This document shows positions 17,973 to 25,571 of a DNA stretch of 30,835 nt, piece after piece. The position numbers and the translations under genes were made by a program. Origin of the DNA: a virus; the IMG/VR virus record IMGVR_UViG_3300025889_000601, positions 1 to 30,835 of that record. One strand, 5' to 3'. Position 1 is the first letter of the stretch. Each line of letters opens with the position of its first letter. A model generated the notes under the pieces. The model searched no databases. It was not told the origin of the DNA and saw only the letters and a list, made by a program, of their open reading frames with translations.

Positions 17973-18296
17973 TTAATAACGATTTACTATCTCTTGAATT
18001 TCACTGAAGTGTACATGCAGTTTCATGTCTAAACCAGCTGACCAGCGATAACGCTCCTCTCCATCAACAAAGTAAATGATGGTAGGTACTGATTTGATTT
18101 TATACTTTTCTTTTAAGCCAGGTTTAGACTCAATGTCAATACGATACAGCTTGGCTCCATTTACCATGTTTAACTGCTTATACCCATTGCTAACATTAAA
18201 ACCAGCATTGAACTCTATAATTGTTTTCCCTTCAGCCATTTGGTCATATGTCGTAAACGACATTAAAATAAGGGCAGATAGGAAAAAGCGTTTCAT
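17973..18296 (-). CDS. Exported thioredoxin-fold protein without cysteines (107 aa)
   Basis: A signal peptide (about 1-22, MKRFFLSALILMSFTTYDQMA) is followed by a thioredoxin-like domain: IIEFNAGF (strand), LYRIDIESKPGLKEKYKIKSVPTIIYF with cis-proline P71 after V70, and a final strand and helix. The place of the WCxxC active site reads GFNVSNG, and the protein has no cysteine at all, so it cannot be a redox enzyme; a binding or chaperone role is more likely (inference). It lies in the lysis block between a TM/coiled-coil gene and the spanin candidate. Confidence 0.68.
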   Translation of the reverse strand: MKRFFLSALILMSFTTYDQMAEGKTIIEFNAGFNVSNGYKQLNMVNGAKLYRIDIESKPGLKEKYKIKSVPTIIYFVDGEERYRWSAGLDMKLHVHFSEIQEIVNRY

Positions 18297-18580
18297 TTTT
18301 TGGTCAGCTCATAAAGACGCTCGTCAATTTTCTTAACTGTTGCGTCAATCTGTTCTACTTGCTTCTGGGTCTCCATGATAGCAGAGCGAACCAACTCGTC
18401 TTTGAGTTCATACTCCACACGAGTAACCTGAGGGGGAGGAAGTTCTTTGGCCAACTCAACCTCTCCACGAAGGTCATAATACATGCCAATTGCTATACTC
18501 AAACCAACGGCCATGGCAATTAATGTTCTTAGGCTAAAGCCTAGTACCATGTCCTCTCCTATTTCTTTAACGGGTTTCAT
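18293..18580 (-). CDS. Membrane-anchored coiled-coil protein (95 aa)
   Basis: One transmembrane helix near the N-terminus (FSLRTLIAMAVGLSIAIGMYY, about 15-35) and then a 60-residue coiled coil (KDELVRSAIMETQKQVEQID). This is the shape of an inner-membrane spanin subunit or of a small phage lysis accessory protein. ATGA-type overlap on the downstream side and 14 bases upstream with the holin-like gene place it firmly in the lysis operon. The exact role is unknown. Confidence 0.65.
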   Translation of the reverse strand: MKPVKEIGEDMVLGFSLRTLIAMAVGLSIAIGMYYDLRGEVELAKELPPPQVTRVEYELKDELVRSAIMETQKQVEQIDATVKKIDERLYELTKK

Positions 18581-18824
18581 TTTTTGAGGCGAATTTTTCT
18601 AGACCGGCAATTCCAAAGGAGCCTAGGGTTACAAAAACAAAAGAGTTATATATAAACTCATTAATAACTAGGTCTTTACCTAAAAGACCACTTACAACAT
18701 CAGCCAACATGACTAAAACCATAACGGCAAATGACATAAAACCAATAATGGTCTTTTCGTTCCAAGTATTGTCGTCTTTAAATATCTCACTAAAGTTCAT
18801 TATTGCCTTTTTAAATTGTATCAT
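18567..18824 (-). CDS. Holin-like membrane protein (85 aa)
   Basis: Two hydrophobic helices (TIIGFMSFAVMVLVMLADVVSGL and EFIYNSFVFVTLGSFGIAGLE) follow an acidic DDNTWNEKT, and the end is charged (KFASKNETR), as in two-span phage holins. The start ATG 18824 is chosen for a 14-base overlap with the upstream gene; ATG 18800 is an alternative, while an in-frame ATG at 18974 would overlap 164 bases. Directly behind the DUF5675 gene, so a membrane-permeabilising role is likely but unproven. Confidence 0.68.
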   Translation of the reverse strand: MIQFKKAIMNFSEIFKDDNTWNEKTIIGFMSFAVMVLVMLADVVSGLLGKDLVINEFIYNSFVFVTLGSFGIAGLEKFASKNETR

Positions 18825-19266
18825 AATCTTCATAGGTGATTGTAACTTCTTCACCAGCCTCCAGAGCTTTAGCAATAGACGGATAAATACGTTTATAGGC
18901 GCCAGTAGAATCTCCAATAAATCCTCTAACTTCTGACGTATTTCCAACCAAAAGGCAACCAGCCGTATGTTCATCTGTATTACCGGTATGTATTAAAATG
19001 TACTCAAAGCCCGGAACATCTCTAACCCAGAGCATTCCTTTATGCATAGAACCAAATTTGGATTGGTATTTGGTATGAAACCCTCCCACCTTGCGCAAAG
19101 TTACAACATAAGTGCCTGCCGGAATACGTGTCTCTGAGGCAATTTTAACCTCTCTGTATTCATCCTCAAGGGTATAGGCTAAAAACTTTCGTCCGTTGGT
19201 CTCATCCAACAACATACCCAATGTATAGTCGTCAGCACTATGGTATCGTACTACTCTTAATTTCAT
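18811..19266 (-). CDS. DUF5675 family protein (lysis-block)
   Basis: Family hallmarks in order: VVRYHSADDYTLGMLLDE, LAYTLEDEYREVK, ETRIPAGTYVVTLRK, GMLWVRDVPGFEYILIHTGN, DEHTAGCLLVG. DUF5675 proteins are common in phage lysis regions and have an L,D-transpeptidase-like set of a conserved H (IHTGN) and C (GCLLVG), both present here. A role in cell-wall processing is therefore plausible but not established. Length (151 aa) is typical. ATGA overlap with the upstream gene. Confidence 0.8.
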   Translation of the reverse strand: MKLRVVRYHSADDYTLGMLLDETNGRKFLAYTLEDEYREVKIASETRIPAGTYVVTLRKVGGFHTKYQSKFGSMHKGMLWVRDVPGFEYILIHTGNTDEHTAGCLLVGNTSEVRGFIGDSTGAYKRIYPSIAKALEAGEEVTITYEDYDTI

Positions 19267-19487
19267 TTCTTAGAACGGTTGCGGACCTTGCTTATAAAAC
19301 GCTTTTCTGCATGGTCATAGTCTAAACCATCACCATTGCCATACGTTCCAGCATCACGGTTTTTCTTATTTAAAAAAGCACGGTACTTCTTACGCTCAGC
19401 AGTACTGTGGTACTCCGTGTCGTATTTCTTCTTGAGCTTTTTAGCCTTAGGATTCTTATCGTAATATTCTTTACTCTTACTAGCCAT
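19263..19487 (-). CDS. Small very basic protein (74 aa)
   Basis: The product (MASKSKEYYDKNPKAKKLKK...) is K/R-rich through its first half, then has DAGTYGNGDGLDYDHAEKRF, a glycine/aspartate segment seen in related small phage proteins. Overlaps of 4-8 bases with both neighbours. Perhaps a DNA- or RNA-associated virion protein; no function is known to me. Confidence 0.62.
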   Translation of the reverse strand: MASKSKEYYDKNPKAKKLKKKYDTEYHSTAERKKYRAFLNKKNRDAGTYGNGDGLDYDHAEKRFISKVRNRSKK

Positions 19488-19716
19488 TTCTGTATCTTGC
19501 TACTTTTTTTGCTATTTTTTTAGGCTGTGCAACAAACTGCTTTCCTTTACTGTTCCCAGTAGCCTTTGCTTTATTTGTTGCTGCTTTTTCTGCTGGTGTC
19601 AATGCTTTCCATGCAGCCTTTGGTAAATATCTTTTTTTACCTTTTGACGGAGAGCCATCAGAAGTGGTCCACTGTTGCTCTGTCCATTGTTTTAGACTTT
19701 TCTGTGGAGCTTTCAT
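19480..19716 (-). CDS. Small basic protein, DUF5872-type segment (78 aa)
   Basis: The pattern KSLKQWTEQQWTTSDGSPSKG ... RYLPKAAWKALTPAEKAATN and KGKQFVAQPKKIAKKVARYR recurs in small basic proteins of many phages and of some giant viruses. I associate it with the DUF5872 group, though the exact family label should be checked. Very basic, no cysteine. Located with three other tiny basic genes between endonuclease VII and the lysis genes. Confidence 0.62.
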   Translation of the reverse strand: MKAPQKSLKQWTEQQWTTSDGSPSKGKKRYLPKAAWKALTPAEKAATNKAKATGNSKGKQFVAQPKKIAKKVARYRNG

Positions 19717-19895
19717 GACTTGTATCCGCCGCCGCTTTTTTTATACAAAACTGCTAGCATCTGTGCTTTGCGAGCACTCCACTCACCAGCATCCCCTCCT
19801 TTAGAACCAGCTTTGACCTGATTAAAAAGCCTTTTCCGCAAACCAGGCTTTGTATAATTGCCAGAGGCGTTAACCTTACTCATGTATTTTTTCAT
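19713..19895 (-). CDS. Small basic protein with WSARKAQ motif (60 aa)
   Basis: The segment KPGLRKRLFNQVKAGSKGGD and then WSARKAQMLAVLYKKSGGGY is a recurrent viral motif that is often adjacent to, or fused with, the module encoded by the next gene downstream. Here the two are separate genes with an ATGA overlap. Function unknown; DNA binding or packaging is a guess from charge. Confidence 0.65.
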   Translation of the reverse strand: MKKYMSKVNASGNYTKPGLRKRLFNQVKAGSKGGDAGEWSARKAQMLAVLYKKSGGGYKS

Positions 19896-20032
19896 CGCCC
19901 CTGACCTCTATACTTTTTAATATAGTTCTTGCTGGTCTTCATGCCAGAAGTTTTTGTCTTGGCGTGGACACCTGGACGGCTTTGCTTAACAACAATCCGC
20001 TTAGAGTCCGTTTGCATTTTCATCTTTGCCAT
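19892..20032 (-). CDS. Tiny basic protein (46 aa)
   Basis: The product MAKMKMQTDSKRIVVKQSRP... contains GVHAKTKTSGMKTSKNYIKK and ends RGQGR. It is about 30 percent K/R. The ATG follows AGTTAATT and the TGA overlaps the next ATG. It resembles small basic peptides in other phages of this type (recollection, not tested). Confidence 0.6.
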   Translation of the reverse strand: MAKMKMQTDSKRIVVKQSRPGVHAKTKTSGMKTSKNYIKKYRGQGR

Positions 20033-20034
20033 AA

Positions 20035-20133
20035 TTAACTACCGCAAGCTTCGCAGTCCTCAGGATTATCAATGTTACACGTAGGCTGAGGTGCTTCCTC
20101 TAGTTCATTTATCCAGTTGCTCAAGTCGCCCAT
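20035..20133 (-). CDS. Tiny cysteine peptide (32 aa)
   Basis: The product MGDLSNWINELEEAPQPTCN... ends DNPEDCEACGS. Cysteines at 19, 27 and 30 with a CxxC end could hold a metal. It overlaps the 3' end of the endonuclease VII gene by 29 bases and starts with ATG 20133. Very short, but the acidic helix plus Cys end and the tight fit between two genes favour a real peptide. Confidence 0.5.
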   Translation of the reverse strand: MGDLSNWINELEEAPQPTCNIDNPEDCEACGS

Positions 20134-20497
20134 TTTCTTTTTCTGTTTGATATAAATAGTCTACAAGTCTAAGAGCAATTTGAACGTCATCTTTAAGTGC
20201 GCCTATAGCAAAATTGCAGTTGTAACAAAGCAATCCCCTAACTGCGCCAGTAGTATGACAATGGTCTACAACAGTCTTGCCTTGAAGTAGTTCCGCATTG
20301 CAAATTTTGCATTTTTTTTCTTGCGAGGCAAGTAATTCTTTGTAATCAGACAGATTTAAACCATACCTCCTTAAGAGGTTGGCATTTCTTTTCCATTCCT
20401 TTCTGCAAGGACTACAAAAGTCGTTTGGGTACCCACCCTGACGCGCGTTTTTAACTTCGTCCTGAGTCAGTTTATTAGAACATGAATTGCAGTTCAC
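20105..20497 (-). CDS. Recombination endonuclease VII
   Basis: His-Me-finger nuclease of the T4 gp49 type. Zinc ligands are C63/C66 (CKIC) and C91/C94 (CYNC), the catalytic segment is VVDHCHTTGAVRGLLCYNCN with D78, H79, H81 and N95, preceded by RYGLNLSDYKELLASQ. An extra N-terminal zinc knuckle (C3/C6, C28/C31) is present. Such enzymes resolve branched DNA before packaging, which fits its place beside the terminase genes. The start is GTG 20497, overlapping the upstream TAG (TAGTG). Confidence 0.88.
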   Translation of the reverse strand: MNCNSCSNKLTQDEVKNARQGGYPNDFCSPCRKEWKRNANLLRRYGLNLSDYKELLASQEKKCKICNAELLQGKTVVDHCHTTGAVRGLLCYNCNFAIGALKDDVQIALRLVDYLYQTEKENGRLEQLDK

Positions 20498-20760
20498 TAC
20501 CAGTTGTAGTTACATGCCCACCATTTAGCCGTAAGTTTACTTTTTTCAGAAGAGCAGTTCATGCGAGATTTAAAATTCTTTCGTCTCTTCTGGTCTTTGT
20601 GTTGAAGAAAGTCCTGATATCCCCTGGCGCCAAACATGACTATTTTTGTTTGCCCGTTCTGACGAGCAAGCACACGGTATTTTTTACCGCTTCCTTGTGG
20701 AGCGCGTTTAGGCTTGTTATATCCGGGGAAAGTCTCTCCTCTGTATACGACTCTTGCCAT
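20497..20760 (-). CDS. DUF5754-like small basic protein (87 aa)
   Basis: The core KYRVLARQNGQTKIVMFGARGYQDFLQHKDQKRRKNFKSR matches the pattern of DUF5754-type proteins (strand, FGxxGY.D, H-D, RR..F.SR), ending with a W-rich WWACNYNW as in that group. These proteins occur in phages and large eukaryotic viruses; function unknown. It is the first gene of the minus-strand lysis arm and is divergent from the terminase genes. Confidence 0.68.
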   Translation of the reverse strand: MARVVYRGETFPGYNKPKRAPQGSGKKYRVLARQNGQTKIVMFGARGYQDFLQHKDQKRRKNFKSRMNCSSEKSKLTAKWWACNYNW

Positions 20761-20784
20761 ATCTGGTGTATTGGTCTAAATTTA
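20753..20784 (+). promoter_or_regulatory. Candidate late promoter for terminase/head genes
   Basis: Plus strand: CTTG (20,753-20,756), 20-base spacer, TAAATTTA (20,777-20,784), one base from TAnnTTTG. The expected transcription start is just upstream of the small-terminase ATG at 20,805. The spacer lacks the early palindrome, which would be consistent with a separate late class. Confidence 0.45.
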
Positions 20785-20804
20785 CAACAACAAATTTAAA
20801 TTAT

Positions 20805-21413
20805 ATGTTACAATTCCATCCTGAAGAATTTGAGTCTATGAGTTTTAATGTCTATCCAGTAAAGGGAAAAGACATTACCAAGCAGATGCCCCAGATTGAA
20901 AGAATAGACTCTTTTAAAAAAATATTGGCTGCATATAAAGACCTTGGTCCTTCAATAATTAAATACATGTGCTACATGTATGACCAAGGAAGTCCGATGA
21001 AGCGCCACTTCCCAGAGCTTAGTCAAAGAAAAAAAGAATGCGCCAACATATCAGGCGTTTCAGCAAACCACGCTGTAGAACAATCTCTTTTTGAAATGAC
21101 TAGCCCTTTATTTTTACTTGCTATTGATGAGTTTTTAAAATTTCAAAACCACAGAGTCTGGTCTATGATTGTGTCTAATGAAGAAGTATTTTATGAATAT
21201 CAGTCTAAACTTTTAATAAAAACAGAAGAGGACCGCGACAAAGATTTGCTTCAGGCGCTGCAGATTAAATCAAAAATTATGTCTGACATGGACACAATCA
21301 ATGAAAGACTTGAATCTTATTATGACAAATTGTATCAGGGTGATACTGAGCTAATTGCACATGTTCAGCTTAAAAACATAAGTCCCGAAGAAATTGCAGA
21401 GCTAGATGTCTAA
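20805..21413 (+). CDS. Putative terminase small subunit (202 aa)
   Basis: The start ATG 20805 follows the leader AAATTTAAATTAT; a TTG-initiated extension is rejected. The protein is acidic and helical, with a coiled coil near the end (LQALQIKSKIMSDMDTINER). No sequence motif proves the role; it is assigned because it lies immediately upstream of the large subunit with an 8-base overlap and has a suitable size. Small terminases recognise the packaging site and regulate the ATPase. Confidence 0.55.
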   Translation: MLQFHPEEFESMSFNVYPVKGKDITKQMPQIERIDSFKKILAAYKDLGPSIIKYMCYMYDQGSPMKRHFPELSQRKKECANISGVSANHAVEQSLFEMTSPLFLLAIDEFLKFQNHRVWSMIVSNEEVFYEYQSKLLIKTEEDRDKDLLQALQIKSKIMSDMDTINERLESYYDKLYQGDTELIAHVQLKNISPEEIAELDV

Positions 21414-23373
21414 GATTGTTGTTCAAGATATAGAATACGAAATTCCACCTGTTGGATATATTAAAAACAGGATGAATGGAGATTTTGAAAAAAGGGAAAT
21501 ACTTAAATCAAGTACTATCTCAAAAGACCAAGTTTGGTTTAGAACAGAGCTGCCCGAAAACTATAAAAGGGATAGAGCTGCTGAGGTACGAAAGCAGCAG
21601 TATGACCCCATGTTTTATGATGTTAAGCTAGAATCATTTCGTCAACAAGAATGGGATAGGCGTCTAAATGGCGTTTGGTTTATGAATAACGGAGAGCCAA
21701 CGTACATAACCGGACTTCATTATTTGTATTTAAACTGGTGGAGAATAGACATCGGATACCCATCTTATAGGGACCCAGATAGAAATTTTTTTTACTTTCT
21801 TCAAGCGGCCATTGAAGATAAAAACTGCCTTGGAGTAGTTGAGTTAACTAAACGCCGTCAAGGTAAAACATTTAGGTCTGGTGTTTTTTTGTACGACCTT
21901 CCGTCTAGAAGCAAAAACAAATACGCTGGTATTCAGTCTAAAACAGCAGACGACGCTAAAAGAAACGTATTTGCAAAAGCTGTAATTGGGCCATTTAAAC
22001 ACCTTCCAGACTTTTTTAAACCTGTATACGACCAAGCAAAAGGCGTTACTCCCACATCTGAACTTCGTTTTTACAAAACAACAAAACGAGGAAAATTAGA
22101 TAAAGAGTATGAAAGCATGCCAGAGCTAGAGTCATGGATAGATTGGAGGAATGCTCAACTATTTGCTTATGATGGAACAAAGCTTCACAGGTATGTTTCT
22201 GATGAAGCCGGAAAGCTTGAAGATATAGACATTTGGGAGCGCCACATGGTTGTGCGTTTCTGTATGGAGCAAGATGGAGAATTTATAGGCAAGTCGTTAT
22301 ATACTACAACTGTAGAAGAAATGTCTAGGGGTGGAGATGGTTTTAAAAAACTATGGAAATACAGCGACCAAACAAAAATCGGCGAAAACAAACGAACTAT
22401 ATCTGGGCTTTGGAGATATTTTACCCCATCACAAGAGACATTGTTTTTTGATAAATACGGCTTTCCTGATGTTGAGCGAGGACGTATGTATTACTTGTCA
22501 GAAAGAAAAGCATTAGAAAACGATAGCCGTACTCTTTCTTCTTATATACGTAAAAACCCATTCACCCCAGAAGAAGCCTTTAGAGCTGATGGCGAAGACT
22601 GCATGTTTGATGTAATGAAGCTAAACGAACAGTTAGACAGGTTAGAGTGGACAGACAATAATTTATTGATTGGCAATCTTATTTGGAAAAATCCAGAAAA
22701 GAAAGATGAAGTTGAGTTTGTTGAAGATAAAAAAGGAAAGTTTAGAATACTAGAACTGCCTAAAACCCCAAACAACGTAAAAATTGTGAACGGGAAAATT
22801 TATCCATCTCAAAAAACAGAATACACTATGGGCATTGACCCATACGACTTAGACCAGGCAGTAGATGGTCGCGGTTCAGATGGTGCTGCATACGTCTTTA
22901 AAAAGTTTGATGCTTTTTCAGAAATCAGTAATTTGCCAGTAGTGGAATATATCTATAGACCGCCAACTGCAAAGATTTTTTATGACGACATGATAAAGCT
23001 TGCACACTTTTATGGCTGTCAAGCGCTAATTGAAAGAAACAGAGTCAATTGTATTCAATACTTTTGTGAAACGGGATACGATACCTTTGTAATGAAAATT
23101 GCTACCTCTTTGGGAATTCATGCAAGTGACAAGACCAATAGACAGCTAGCGGAGTTCATTGAAGAGTATGTCTATCACGAATATAAAAGTATAATGTTTG
23201 ATAGGTTGATTAGAGACCTACTTGAATTTAGAGTGGATAAAACTACAAAGTTTGACGCAGCGATGGCTTTTGGGTACGCATTAATGGCAGATAAAAATAC
23301 AATATTGGAAAGACGAGATGTCAAAGCCAACGTCTTAGAGCTTTTCAGCAAACATAAAATCCACTCAAGATGA
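21406..23373 (+). CDS. Terminase large subunit
   Basis: Packaging ATPase/nuclease. The ATPase domain has an unusual Walker A, TKRRQGKT (148-155), and Walker B YVSDEAG (263-269, D266/E267). The coupling segment is SLYTTTVEEM (297-306). The RNase H-like nuclease has acidic residues D478 (YTMGIDPYD), E543 (ALIERNRV) and D617 (KFDAAMAFGYAL). At 655 aa it is of the longer type. The N-terminal ITGLHYLYLNWWRIDIG resembles terminases of Bacteroidota and other environmental podo-like phages (recollection). ATGA overlap with the portal gene. Confidence 0.9.
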   Translation: MSKIVVQDIEYEIPPVGYIKNRMNGDFEKREILKSSTISKDQVWFRTELPENYKRDRAAEVRKQQYDPMFYDVKLESFRQQEWDRRLNGVWFMNNGEPTYITGLHYLYLNWWRIDIGYPSYRDPDRNFFYFLQAAIEDKNCLGVVELTKRRQGKTFRSGVFLYDLPSRSKNKYAGIQSKTADDAKRNVFAKAVIGPFKHLPDFFKPVYDQAKGVTPTSELRFYKTTKRGKLDKEYESMPELESWIDWRNAQLFAYDGTKLHRYVSDEAGKLEDIDIWERHMVVRFCMEQDGEFIGKSLYTTTVEEMSRGGDGFKKLWKYSDQTKIGENKRTISGLWRYFTPSQETLFFDKYGFPDVERGRMYYLSERKALENDSRTLSSYIRKNPFTPEEAFRADGEDCMFDVMKLNEQLDRLEWTDNNLLIGNLIWKNPEKKDEVEFVEDKKGKFRILELPKTPNNVKIVNGKIYPSQKTEYTMGIDPYDLDQAVDGRGSDGAAYVFKKFDAFSEISNLPVVEYIYRPPTAKIFYDDMIKLAHFYGCQALIERNRVNCIQYFCETGYDTFVMKIATSLGIHASDKTNRQLAEFIEEYVYHEYKSIMFDRLIRDLLEFRVDKTTKFDAAMAFGYALMADKNTILERRDVKANVLELFSKHKIHSR

Positions 23374-25541
23374 GTAAATACGGTTATCCTTCCCATCTGG
23401 TTTCTAATGCAGAAAAAGGGAAAAATTGGATTCTTAAGTATTGCAAAGCAGCATACAAAGAATACAACTCCCAGACGGGAAAGATATTTTATGGCAATAG
23501 ATTCAACTATGCCACTATTCGTGACTACGCTATGGGCACGCAGTCTATTAGCAAGTACAAAAAAATGTTAGACGTTTCTGAATCTGCTAATGATTCGTGG
23601 TTGAACATTGACTGGTCTGTGCTTCCTATTGTGCCAAGATTTAGACGTCTTGCGCTTTCTAAAGTGACCAAGCGCTCTTATAATGTTGTTTGCACTCCTA
23701 TTGATACCATGAGTGAACAAGAGATTACTAGGCACAAAAAGGAACAAGAAATAAAAATTAAAACAAGGGAGCAGCTAGCTACACAAGACCCAATGCTTTC
23801 AAAAACTCCTATTCTTATGCGTGAGGATGGCGAGCCAGAAGATATGGAGGAACTTGAGTTGATGATGGCTTTTACCTACAAGCACAAAATGGCTGAGCAA
23901 ATGGAGGAAATCATTTCTTCTGTTTTGCATTTGAATGGATACGATGAAATCAGAAAACAGATAATTCAAGATTGTTTTGACTATGGTGTCTGTGGAATCC
24001 GTGAGTTTGTAGACAATGGCCGAATTAAAGTCAGAAAAGTTTATCCCGAAAACATTGTTACATCTTATGCGCGAAGACGCGACTTTGCAGATGTACAGCA
24101 TGTTGGAGAAATAACCCTAATGTCTATTGCTGACATTAAAAGTATGGCGGGGTCTGATTTATCCGAAGAGCAGTACGTAGATATTGCAGAACGCTATATT
24201 AATAAGTATAATAACCCATCCGCTGTACCCCCACAAAGAGGAATAGGTGCTGATTATGAGACTTTTAAGATTCCAGTACTAGACATGGAATTCTTTTCTG
24301 TAAATAATCTGGACGTGGAAAGCCGTATAGATAAAAGGGGCAACAAAATTACAAGGGTATATAAAAAGGCCAAAAAACGAAAGAGCAATAATTATAGCAC
24401 CACTTCTTACAAGGTTGTCTATAAGGCTATGTGGATTCTAGATACTGAGTATCTATTTAACTATGGCCTTCAAACAAATATGAAGAGAAAAAAAACGTCT
24501 TTAACAGACACTACGCTTTCTTATCATTTGTTTGCCCCTGAGTTCAACGATATGAGGGCTAGCTCTATAATGGAGCAAGTCATTCCGATTGCCGATTCCA
24601 TTCAGTTAAATTGGTTTAAACTTCAAAATGCTATTGCTACATCTAGACCAAAAGGTATTCAAATTGCTTTAGATGCTATTGAAAACATTCCGCTTGGTGG
24701 AGGTGGGACAGAAATGACACCCAAAGATGTTCTTGATTTATTTAATAAAAAGGGAACGCTTGTATATCGTTACTTAGACCCATCGGGCAATCCAAGCCCC
24801 TATAAGCCAATTGAAGAAATTGAAAACGGCCTAGGGCGTGATGTAGTAACATATTTCAACCTTATAAAGGAAAATATTCAGTTGATTCGTGATATTACTG
24901 GAGTTAATGAATATGTAGACGGCAGCACTGTAGACCCAAAAACATTGTCTAATGTTACACGTCTCGCAGAAGAAGCGTCCACTAATTCGCTTTATGGTAT
25001 TGTAGAAGCGGATAGATTTTTACTTGAGGCTATTGCTGATGACATTGTTGTTCGTGCCCAAGATTTAAAAAAACAAGGACTTTTGTCTAAGGCTTATAGC
25101 AAAACCCTTGGTGTGGAGACAATAAAATATTTAGGTCAACAGGACAGCTTTAGCGCCAGAGAGTTTGGAATTAAATTAGAAGACAGACCAGACGACATTC
25201 AAAAAGAAAGATTGCTTCAGATGGCATCACAATATGCTATGAACGGTCTTATTGATTTGGAAGACATGGTTCTTATTGAGAATACAGATAATCTTAAAAA
25301 AGCTCAATACATTCTTGCTTATCGTTATAAAAAGCGTAAAAAAGAAAAGCAACAAGAGGCAATGATGCAGCAACAATCAAATGCTCAAGTTCAGCAGCAG
25401 TCCGCTGCACAGGCTGCTCAAATGCAACAGCAAGTTGAGATGCAAAAACAACAGTTTGAAATTCAGATGGCACAGCTGAAAGGAGAACTACAAATGCAAT
25501 TAGAGACTCTAAAATCAGAGTTGAAGGCAAAGTCGGAATAA
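23370..25541 (+). CDS. Portal protein
   Basis: The dodecameric ring through which DNA enters and leaves the head. The call rests on position directly after the large terminase, size (723 aa, as in P22-type portals) and layout: a helical-beta N-terminal body (NIDWSVLPIVPRFRRLALSKV), a central long-helix region (ENIQLIRDITGVNEYVDGST, then RLAEEASTN), typical of the portal stem/wing, and a Q/M-rich coiled coil over the last 65-70 residues that may form a barrel. It overlaps the terminase gene by 4 bases. Confidence 0.82.
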   Translation: MSKYGYPSHLVSNAEKGKNWILKYCKAAYKEYNSQTGKIFYGNRFNYATIRDYAMGTQSISKYKKMLDVSESANDSWLNIDWSVLPIVPRFRRLALSKVTKRSYNVVCTPIDTMSEQEITRHKKEQEIKIKTREQLATQDPMLSKTPILMREDGEPEDMEELELMMAFTYKHKMAEQMEEIISSVLHLNGYDEIRKQIIQDCFDYGVCGIREFVDNGRIKVRKVYPENIVTSYARRRDFADVQHVGEITLMSIADIKSMAGSDLSEEQYVDIAERYINKYNNPSAVPPQRGIGADYETFKIPVLDMEFFSVNNLDVESRIDKRGNKITRVYKKAKKRKSNNYSTTSYKVVYKAMWILDTEYLFNYGLQTNMKRKKTSLTDTTLSYHLFAPEFNDMRASSIMEQVIPIADSIQLNWFKLQNAIATSRPKGIQIALDAIENIPLGGGGTEMTPKDVLDLFNKKGTLVYRYLDPSGNPSPYKPIEEIENGLGRDVVTYFNLIKENIQLIRDITGVNEYVDGSTVDPKTLSNVTRLAEEASTNSLYGIVEADRFLLEAIADDIVVRAQDLKKQGLLSKAYSKTLGVETIKYLGQQDSFSAREFGIKLEDRPDDIQKERLLQMASQYAMNGLIDLEDMVLIENTDNLKKAQYILAYRYKKRKKEKQQEAMMQQQSNAQVQQQSAAQAAQMQQQVEMQKQQFEIQMAQLKGELQMQLETLKSELKAKSE

Positions 25542-25545
25542 TTAT

Positions 25546-25553
25546 TAACTTTG
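25546..25553 (+). promoter_or_regulatory. Possible -7 element before the scaffold/capsid genes
   Basis: TAACTTTG is a perfect TAnnTTTG element, 18 bases upstream of the scaffold-like gene ATG. The upstream segment GTCGGAATAATT equals part of the early promoter P-D spacer. The -33 is poor (GTTG, 22 bases away), and GTCGGAATAA also encodes the end of the portal, so this is a weak call. Confidence 0.35.
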
Positions 25554-25571
25554 TGCAACTAAATTTTAATT

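Noticed and set aside
20035-20133. Treating the space between endonuclease VII and the 46-aa gene as non-coding
   Set aside because: A 32-codon frame with ATG, acidic helix and Cys-rich end fits exactly, so it is listed as a low-confidence gene instead.
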